From: Bacteroidia bacterium
GTDB taxonomy: Bacteria > Bacteroidota > Bacteroidia > Bacteroidales > Paludibacteraceae
Length of the DNA: 64,000 nt
Assembly (NCBI GenBank): GCA_021152555.1
Contig: JAGKVE010000002.1
Span: 26,883-90,882 of the forward strand
Direction of reading: 5' to 3'
Positions within the stretch are counted from its first letter, which is position 1; the number at the start of each line of letters is the position of its first letter. Both the position numbers and the translations under genes were made by a program. This document shows positions 18,904 to 29,300 of the stretch, piece after piece. The notes beneath the pieces are model-generated. The model was not told the origin of the DNA. It made no database searches and saw nothing but the letters and a program-made list of their open reading frames with translations.

Positions 18904-20364
18904 TTGCTAAATATACTAACCATGAACAAGAATCTATTTTTTGCGACACTTATCCTGTTCGTCGCGTGTGCACCACAGCAAGCGAAAGCGGTAACTTTCG
19001 ACCCGAGCGTAAGGTACTCGCAGGAAGTCATTAATGCCCGCATGACCAGTTGGAAAAACAAGGACAACCGCGTTGGTTTCCCGAATGCTAATAGTACCAA
19101 CGGAAGTACCGATCCCGGAGCTGCCGCCTCTTGGGACTATGTACCCGGCGTCGTTGCCAAAGGTATATTGGACTGCTGGGAGTTCTACCAGGATTCTGCT
19201 TGGGCAGAAGCCTGGTATAAAGGATTGAGTTCATGGGCATTAGATAAAACAGCAACCAATGAGGGAGGCAGTCTGGATGATTTGAACTGTACGAAAGTGT
19301 ATTTCGGATTATATGATGGAGCAACAAAATCCGGCGGTAAGTTTGAGAACAGCACCAATGCCACCTATTGCATGACGCAGATGGGACGAGGAGCAGACGG
19401 ATTAGAGGCGCATAATGCAAGTTACAGCATCTCCGGCACAAGCAGTACGGCAGACGGCGGATGGTATCATAAGTCCAATTACGGCAACCAGATGTGGTGT
19501 GACGGTGCGTACATGGGGCCGGCACTATTGGCGCAGTTACTCGCTTACGGTGTATCCACTACGCTCACATGGGCAGACGTGATGACCCAGTTTACCGCCT
19601 CGTGGAATGGCTTATGGGATGAAGAGACAGACCTGCTATGGCATTGCTTTTCTACGGATAAATCCACAGGAGGCGCCAGTGGATGGGTGTATGCACCAGA
19701 CCAACCGAAGATAGGAGGTGGATACCATTCTGCGGAGTACTGGGGACGTGCCAACGGATGGTATATCATGGCATTGGTAGATGTGCTTGAAGCCATGGAT
19801 AAAGCCGGCAAGACCGGCGATTCCGATTACCTTATTATAAAAGGCTATTTGGAGAAACTGGCAGCGGGATTAGTGGCGCGCCAAGATGCGACAACCGGTT
19901 GTTGGTATCAGTTACTGCAATATGATAATAGTAAATGTGCCACACAGGGAGTTGATGCTACCGGATCAGGCACGTATACGAATGTGCCTGCCGGCGGCAC
20001 CCAATGCAACTATCTGGAGTCGTCCGGTTCGTGTCTGATTACGGCTGCTTTGCTGAAAGGAACTCGACTCGGCTATATTAGTCAAGCAGCGGCTGGTAAG
20101 AAAGGCTATGAGGGAATCATTAAGAATTTCCTTTCCGGCTCAGCAGGCAATTATCAGTTGACCTCCTCCTGTCAGTCGGCAGGCTTAAGTAAAGACCGTA
20201 ATGGTTCTGCCGCGTATTACTTGATTGGAAAGGATGTCCCTATTCAGAACGATTCTGAAGGAAAAGTACTTGGACCGTTCCTGATGGCAGCTGTGGAATA
20301 CGAGCGGGCATATCCCCCTGCTGCGGCAGAGCCCTGCGGATGTCTCAAAATAACCGTTGAATAA
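18904..20364 (+). CDS. GH105-like unsaturated rhamnogalacturonyl hydrolase
   Basis: 486 aa with an N-terminal export signal (MNKNLFFATLILFVACAPQQAKA). FVAC could be a lipobox, giving a lipoprotein, or cleavage could occur after AKA. The body is an (alpha/alpha)6-type sequence with the YteR-family segments NQMWCDGAYMGPALLAQ (probable catalytic Asp200) and EYWGRANGWYIMALVDVLE. The family removes the unsaturated galacturonyl residue from oligosaccharides made by pectate or rhamnogalacturonan lyases. The next gene begins with a PL1 pectate-lyase domain, so the pair would act in sequence on pectin. The C-terminus (EPCGCLKITVE) lacks a T9SS domain, which suggests a periplasmic or lipoprotein location. 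Confidence 0.82.
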   Translation: MLNILTMNKNLFFATLILFVACAPQQAKAVTFDPSVRYSQEVINARMTSWKNKDNRVGFPNANSTNGSTDPGAAASWDYVPGVVAKGILDCWEFYQDSAWAEAWYKGLSSWALDKTATNEGGSLDDLNCTKVYFGLYDGATKSGGKFENSTNATYCMTQMGRGADGLEAHNASYSISGTSSTADGGWYHKSNYGNQMWCDGAYMGPALLAQLLAYGVSTTLTWADVMTQFTASWNGLWDEETDLLWHCFSTDKSTGGASGWVYAPDQPKIGGGYHSAEYWGRANGWYIMALVDVLEAMDKAGKTGDSDYLIIKGYLEKLAAGLVARQDATTGCWYQLLQYDNSKCATQGVDATGSGTYTNVPAGGTQCNYLESSGSCLITAALLKGTRLGYISQAAAGKKGYEGIIKNFLSGSAGNYQLTSSCQSAGLSKDRNGSAAYYLIGKDVPIQNDSEGKVLGPFLMAAVEYERAYPPAAAEPCGCLKITVE

Positions 20365-20385
20365 TTAATTAAATCCTGAATCCAT

Positions 20386-23300
20386 ATGAAAAACCATCGC
20401 CTTCTTACTTTACTCTGTTCACTGCTTTTCGCGTTTAGCTCTTCAGCGTTCGCAGCAGTAACATACTGCGCACCATCCGCTTTCGGTTATGGCGCAAGTG
20501 CAACGGGTGGCGGTAGCGCTACGCCTGTATTGGTGTCCTCTGTAAGCGAGTTGAGCAATGCGCTCAACAAGGGCAAGAACAAGGTGATTATTATTACGGC
20601 GAACTTGACGTTCACCTCTATGCTAAGCGTGCAGGAAGGAGCGAACGTGACGCTGATGGGTCTGCCGGGTGTGACCTTGACGAGCCTGCAACAAGATGCT
20701 TCCAGTTCAGGTATCCTCTATGTCAAGCGGTTTGATAATCTCATCATCCGTAACCTGACGTTCGTAGGTCCCGGTGCGTATGACTGCGATGGAAATGACT
20801 TGTTGTGCTTCCAAGATGTGACCAACGCATGGGTGGATCACTGCGATTTTCAAGATGGATGTGACGGTAACTTTGATAATAAGAATGGTACCGATAATGT
20901 GACAGTTAGTTGGTGCCGTTTCCGCTACCTGAAAGCTCCAAAAGCAGGCGGAAAGCAGACTGATGACCATCGTTTTACCAACTTATTGGGCTCTAGTTCC
21001 TCCGACAAGCCTAATGATGGAACATTTAACATGACATGGGCATATTGCTGGTGGGATTCGGGATGCAAAGAGCGTATGCTTCGTTGCCGCAATGCTTCCC
21101 TGCATTTCCTCAATTGCTATTGGAATAGTTCTGTGGCTAATTACTATATCGGTCCGGAAAATGCGGATTGTTATGTGGAAGGTTGTACGTTTGAAGGCAA
21201 TCCTGCTACGAATAAAATTTTCTATCAGAACTATGGTGGCACCAATGGTGTCAAATTTATCAAGAGTACAGCAACCAAGGGACTTCCTTCGGATGTCTCC
21301 AACCGTACCGTTGTTACCCCGACCTATAGTTACACCGCCTCTACCGCAGCAGAGGCCAAGACGGCTGTGACCAACGCCACATGCGGTGCAGGCGCAACAC
21401 TGACGGTAACCACCAGCGGTGCCGTATCCAGTTCATGCGACGGCAGTGCCCCAACGATGGTGACTGTCACATGGGATGCTACTACTAATGGAGGTACATG
21501 TTCTCCTACTTCGTCATCGGTTGTATCGGGTAGCGCAATCGGAACTCTCCCGACTGCCACCAAGAGCGGCTATACATTTGACGGCTGGTTCACGGCTGCC
21601 ACGGGAGGCACGCAAATCAATGCCTCTACTACCGTTTCTGCCAATACCACCTATTACGCCCAATTCACAGAAGATACCGGTGGTGGCGGTGGAGGAAGTT
21701 GCTCCGGAACGATATATTCGGCGGTTACAAGTGCAACAGGAAATATATCTATCGCCGCAAGTACATCTAATCTTGCGCTAAATACTTCTACACATAATAC
21801 TACAGTTACCGGCGGTTCGATATCCGTCTATAATGGACAAACAAGTGATATGAATCTTATTACGTCAAACGGTTATTGTATAACCAACAATAATACCTAT
21901 TTCCGTATAGATCTTGATTGTCCTTTGCAGGATGGGGATGTAATAAGTGTAGATGTAGGAAAGAATGCAGCTGAACGTGGAGTCTGGATTACAACAGCGA
22001 CTTCTCGCCCAAGTTCAGCACCTGCGTGTGCACTGACAGAAACAGGAACCGGCACTGCATTAAAAACAGTAACTTATACTGTAACGGGAAGTGATGCTTA
22101 TTATGGAAAGAGTACATTCTATATCTATCGAGCGACAGCGAATAGTACTTACTTCAACAATATCAACATTACCCGCGCAGGTTCAACTCCCCCTCCTGCC
22201 ACCAACTATGTTCTCTCTTATGACGAGAATGGTGGTTCGGGAACGATGGCTGATGTTGAACAGACAGGTTCCAGCGTAACCATAGCAGCTAATGCCTTTA
22301 CGGCACCGACGGGATATTCCTTCCTGAAATGGAATTCCTCCATGGGCGGCAGCGGAACCGATTACGCAGTCGGAGCATCCATAACGCTCACTGCCGACCT
22401 GACTATATATGCCATCTGGCAACCGAATAAGTATACCGTTACGCTTGACGCAGGTAGCGGCATAGGCGGTACGGAAAGTGTGACTGCTACGTTCAATGCA
22501 GCCATGCCGGACATCACCATCCCGACTAGAGACGGCTATACATTCCTCGGTTACTATACCGGTGCAGACGGAGCAGGCACACAATACTACGATGCCGCCG
22601 GACATAGTACTAACGCATGGACAATAGCAGCTCCTACTACTTTGCGTGCCGCATGGGTACAGAGTTCTGCGCCCGAACCGACAGGAAATGAATTTACCAT
22701 CACTTATAATGCCAATGGAGGTTCCGTGACACCATCGAGCCAAACACAAGCTACCGAAGGAGCATCTGTCACGCTGCCTACACCGACACGAACCGACTAT
22801 ACCTTCTTGGGATGGTATGTGGGAGCAACCAAGATTGGCAATGGAGGAGCTCCCTATACTCCAACGGCCAATATGACCGCCATTGCAGCATGGAAACAAG
22901 ACTGTGCCGGAGGCGGAGGACCAACCACATTAGCGGACATAAATTTCAAAGATGCTTCATGGACAGGCAAGACATTTAGTCAGGGGAACACCACAACATC
23001 TGATGTAATAAATGGAATTTATTTCTATTCCAAGAATACGGATGCTGCTAAACAGTTCAGTTTGGCAGATAATACGACGAACGGACTAACATTCCCGAAT
23101 AACAACATGTCGAGTGGAAATTACTATTTCTGTATTCCGTTGGAATCAGGAGAGATAGACGGCTCGATAACGGTAACCTTGAAGCACGGATACTCATCAA
23201 AGAAAGCCTCTTATAGATATGTCTTTGTGGATGGCCGTGATGCATATGTAAATAATAATACCAACGGAGGCAGCGGAACTACGGTATCAGATGTAAATGA

Positions 23301-26300
23301 TAGCGATACGGAAATAACATTCACAGTAACCGCCTCTAATGCCAACAAGAAAGGGCATCTAATCATTGGCCGTTCAAGTAGTACCTATACCCAACTGTAT
23401 GGAGTGACAGTCACTACGGGCGGTTCCGGCAGCACATGCTACTATGTAACCTATGACGGCAATGGGGCCGACGGCGGTTATACCAATGATCCGATGGCGT
23501 ATAGCAATAATGCAGAAGTAACTGTTCTGACAAATAGTTTTACGAAGACCGGTTACGTATTCCAAGGCTGGGCGGAAACAACAGCTCACCGTGATGCAGG
23601 AACCGTGGATTATGCTCCGGGAAGCAAGTTTACAATCACGGCGGATAAGACCTTGTACGCCGTGTGGGCAATACCCTGCACTGACCCTGCTGCTCCAACG
23701 GCGTTTGCTACTACAGCGGTAGCAGGCTCAACGGCTACTTTCTCCATAACGGATGACGCAGATGCTGCATCATACGATTTATTCTATGCTTCCGGCAGTC
23801 CGGCAACGCCTACAGACGGAACGGCAGCCACGGAGACGGTAACAACCAAAACTCCGACTATCACCGGCCTGACTGCAGCTACCACCTATTATGCATGGGT
23901 ACGTGCCGTATGTGATGCCGACCATAAATCCGCATGGATACCATTGACAGGCTCGTCTTTCACTACTACCAAACTGGCGCCGAATAGTTACAATGTCGGC
24001 GCTGCGGCTGAAGGTGAATGTGCAGGCGGTATGACTGCTAAGATAACCCTCTCCGGCAGTCAAGTCGGCGTGGACTATCAACTCAAGAAGGACGGAGCCA
24101 ATGACGGTTCAGCCCTGCCGGGTACGGGGAGTGCGCTCGAATGGACCGGCAAAGGCTCCGGTGTATATACCGTTTGGGCGGTGGAGAATGCTACGTACAC
24201 CGAACTCCAGATGAATAAAACCGCCACGGTAGCGGTATATCCCACAACGGCGATTACCACCCAACCGGCTTTGGCTGTTGCCGCAAAGATAAATGAATCG
24301 TATACCGTAGGCACGGGAATGGTTGCAGCGGGCAACGAGTTGGCATATCGTTGGTACACATGCGGTAGCACCGGCACTGACACCGTGTTTATCCCCGGCG
24401 CAACGAATGCCACCTATTCGAACCCGAAAGCTGCGCTTGGTACCTATTATTATCGCGTACGCGTAGAAGGTACGTGCGGCGAACCGGTACTATCGAGTAT
24501 CATCACAGTAACGGTGACATCCGTAGTGCCGCCATCCGAAGCTCCCACTATCTCCGTACACCCCGTAGGCGCTACTTACTGCTACGGCGAACCTATTGCT
24601 GACCTAAGCGTGGAGGCTTCCGGTTCAGGAACGCTGACCTATCAATGGAGAAAAGACGGCGTAGATATATTGGGCGCTACCTCGGCTACATATCTGCCGT
24701 CTGAAGCTGGCACCTGCACCTATGCTTGTGTGGTTACTAACGCAGAGGATGGAAAGATTGCCATGTCCCTCGTTTCTAATGACGCCGTGGTAACTATCAA
24801 TCCGGCTGTTGCGACGCCGGAAATCACGCAAACGGGCAACACCGTCAATTTGGCAACGGCAACCGCCGGAGCAACGATTTATTATACGACAGACGGGTCT
24901 GACCCGACGCCCGGCAGTGCGTCGGGCACAAGTGTGTCAATCGTGGCAGACTGCACCGTTAAGGCCTATGCCGTCAAAGATGGATGTGAATCCGCAATAG
25001 AGACTTTTGCGGCTACCTTTGATCCTACGGTCAAGGAGTGCGCAGTCCTGATTTCATATACACTCTCGGGGTCAGGAACGGCAAGCCCAACCATTCCAGC
25101 AGATGAGAACAATCTGATAGGGGGGGCGGCAGATTATAAAGTCTCCACTACTTCTACCGATGGTGGATACAAGTTGAACTCAGATCAGTATTTTGGTTTG
25201 ACTCTGGCATCGGGACAATTCAAGGCGGGCGACAAGGTTACGGTAACAATTACTAAAAAGAGCGATATAGGCGATCAAGGTCTGTATCTGACCTCCTCCA
25301 AAACCGGAGCCGCAGTAGCTTCCATAGCTGCAGGAGATGTAGTGGTAGGAGACAATGTGTTTACGCTGACCGCCGATTGCGCTGCTATCTATGTAGCACG
25401 TAATAGTAACGTGAACCAGAACCCGTATGTCAAATCCATATCTGTCTGTCGTACGTTGACTAAATATACGGTGACGTTCGACAAGAACAACGTTTCTGCC
25501 ACAGGCACGATGGAGCCTCAGTCGTTCTATGACGGTTTTGCTGCCAAACTGACGGCAAATAGCTTCTCATTGACTAATTATAACTTCGCAGGCTGGGCAA
25601 CCGACCCGAGCGGCAGCAAGGTACATGACGACCAAAAGAGCGTCACCATGACCGGAAACATTACGCTCTATGCCATCTGGGAGCCTGCCAAATATACACT
25701 GACCAATGCGGTCAGTCCGGCAGGGTACGGTACAGTGGATGTAGCGAGTGTGGATAATATCACACCGGGTACAGTTACAACCAGTTCCGCCAACACCTAT
25801 ACCGTCAACGGTACAACCGTGACAGCTACTCATGCCGCCGCTACGGCAGAATATACGTATGCCTTTGACAGTTGGAGCGGTCTGCCGGCTACCGTGACGG
25901 CGGATGCCATCGTAACGGCAAACTTCACACGAACCCCACGCAGTTACAACGTAACACTGAATACCAACGGCGGTACCATCAACGCCGGCAATGTGACGGG
26001 TTATACTTTCGGTACGGGAGCTACGCTGCCGACGGATATAACGAAGGATGACTCCGAATTTAAAGGATGGTATGATAATAGTAGCTTTACCGGCTCTGCC
26101 GTAACGGAAATATCTGCGTCCGAAACGGGCGATAAAGAATATTGGGCGAAGTGGATTGTATGTCCGGCCCCGAACAGCGGCGAAACAATCTATCGTTTTG
26201 TAGTAAAGAGTAGTATGACGTCCGGCAATGTGTGTGCGACTACAGACACAGATTATCCGATGACAACATCTAATGCTATATCAGAATTAATAGGAGGTAC

Positions 26301-29300
26301 ACTCACGGCCCGCGTGAGCAATACAAATAGGCTACAATATTCGTCAGGTGCTTTCACTTATAAAAATGGAGAAGGTGGAGTTTTACGAGTAGATTTAGAT
26401 TGCCCGATTGCTTCCGGTGACATTATTCGATTCATCAATAGTGCTGCTAGTAGTGGTTATAATGCCTATGTACGTCATACATCCGCTTCTACTTCGGCAA
26501 ATCAAATAATATTGACGGAAAATAGCCCCACAATAACATCGGTATCTATACCTGATGCGTTTATAGGACAGACAACTCTTTATATCGTACGAGGGGCAAA
26601 TAATAACGCTTTAATCTCTTACTTCGAAATCATCCGTTCGTGCCCGGTTCTGTTGGATGCCAACGGCGGCAAGGTAGGAGGCGAGGATACAAAGACCGTG
26701 CGAGGAGCCATAGGCGATGAGGTGGCACTCCCGCATGCCGTCAAAGAAGGTCAATTCTTCAAAGGTTGGTTTACGGCTCCGACAGGTGGAGTTGCAGTAA
26801 ATAATCCTTACACTATAGGCGGTCCGGTAACGCTCTATGCCCAATTTGAAGACTGCCCGCATGACGGCACAATGTATAAATTTGAGGTTGGTACAGGTCT
26901 AACGGATGGTTCAGTTACTGCAAATGACGTAGATTTTGAATTTACAACGGCGAATTATCTGGCTACTATGACAGGCGGTACGCTTACTACCGGAGGTAGC
27001 AAGGCATCAAAAGTGACTATAACAAATAATAATGCCATTACAATAACTGACAATGACGCATATGTGAAAATTGATTTGGATTGCGCATTGAAAGAAGGAG
27101 ATGTGTTTAAATCTTCGGTTGGTACTAATACGGTATATGTAAGCAAAGCAACTTCGAGAACAAAGACTGTGGAATTGCCAATTGGTACATTGGTACAAAC
27201 GCCTATTCCTGCAGTATTAGTGGGCGAAAAAACGCTATATATATGGAAAGGCAGTGGTAGTAGTAATGCGCTTACTTATTTCGAGATTACGCGTCCCAAA
27301 CAAACGCTCATCACTCTCGATGCGACAGGCGCATATAACAAATACACGACATCCGTTGTGGCAACTTACGAAGAAGCGATGCCGGAGATAGCCACCCTGC
27401 CTGTCCGTACCGGTTATATCTTCGGCGGTTACTATACCGGCACAGGCGGTACCGGCACACAGTATTATGACGGCATGGGATATGGCGTGCGCAATTGGGA
27501 TATAGAGGCCCAAGAGACAACACTCTATGCATATTGGATAACACCCTGTGAAGCCATTCCTTCCCTGGAGAAAATTGTGCCCGAAGCCACAATTTGGGAC
27601 CACAAGCAAGTGGATATGGCCCTTGTCCGGCTTACGTGTGATTATGACACCACGGGAATCCACTATTCATTGCTATCGGCATCGGAGGGAATCCCCGGTT
27701 GTACGTATTTCTATGAAGACGAGCGTATTTACATAAAGGGCATTCCGAATTTGAATAATCCATCTACGGTAACGAAGACCATTACATTCACCATGACCAA
27801 TGATTGTTCTCCGGCTTCTACTTATACCGTGGATGCTACTATCCGCATCTATCCGGCAAGTCAGAAGGCGAGAATAGCTTACATCGTTACCGGAACGAAG
27901 GGTGGGGGCTTTAACGAATATAGCACGGGCAACGCATCCTCCAGTGCCACCTTGTTAACCTATCTGCGTACGTTCTATGAGGTGGATTGTGTCAATGGAT
28001 ATGCGACCAAAGATCCTACAGCGATAGCTAATTTCTATAAAGATTATGATTTGTTGATTGTTACCGACTATTTGGAAACCCCGGAAGGTTACACCAATGC
28101 AATCGGTACGCTGATAGACAAGAAACCTATTTTGAGTTTCGAGGCATACGTGGCCGGTAATAACGGCTCGAACTGGCATATCGGTTCTAACCCGAAGGAC
28201 CCAAGTCCGGCAGTACAAACCATGAAGATTCTTTGTGCCGGACACGCTATCTTTGGTGATGCAGAAGGAGTAGATGTCATCAATGAGACGGATACTACGG
28301 TACAGGTACTCAGTGCTATAAGTGGCAAAGGACTTCAAGGATTCGTAATCAATGAGGCGCCGGACTTCATATTTCTGGCTACAGCCCGCGATGCCGCTAA
28401 TAATCGCGATTTGATCGTTTGTTGTGAACGGCAAGTAGTGTTCCCTGCTCGTCTGCTATTATATGGTATTAATTATAATGAGATGGGCAATCTCTCTCCG
28501 GCAGGCAAAGTAGTGATGCACCAAATGATAGAATACCTGTTGATGACAGATGAATCCAAAGTAGCAGACTGCTCATTAGTCTTCGATAACGGAGCCGATA
28601 ATACCGATTTTGATCCCGCGGCTTATAGCGGTACGGGAACCAAAGGTGACGGTCTCTGGAGTACCGCAGCCAACTGGGCTCCGGGATATAACATCATTCC
28701 TACGCCTTATCATCCGACGCGTATCATTGCCGAGTGTCATGTGGATGTGGATAATGCCCATGCCGGTAGTGTCAAGGTGAACCAAGGGCGCGACGAACAC
28801 GGGAATGTGATTGACGGGAAAATAATAATAAAACCCTACGGAGGTCTGACTATCGCCGGTATGGTGGCTAAAGTGAATGACACCCGTTACGCTTCGCCGA
28901 TTACTATCAAAGCGGAAGATTTGTTAATCGAGGCAGATGAGACGCATAATGGCTCGTTTGTTTACGGTAATAAGGAATCGGATGTTAATGCTACGGTAGA
29001 ATTCTATAGCCGTGCCTCCGGCGCAAAAACTGCCGGTCCGGTATGGCAGTATATCGGTATTCCGTTCCAAGCAGGCAAAACAGCCATCGCCATGTATTAC
29101 GAAGCATGGATGTGCCGTTGGGCGGAAGGCTCAACAGATGGATTAGGAGGCTTATGGCAATGGGTGAAGAATGAAGATGTTTTACTGCCGTTTGAGGGGT
29201 ATTGTATAACTCAAGAAGCAAAGAAGACATATATAAATTCAGGAAAACTGAATCCGCCGGTTACCAAAACGATTGTGCTTGATAATCGCGATAATGAAGG

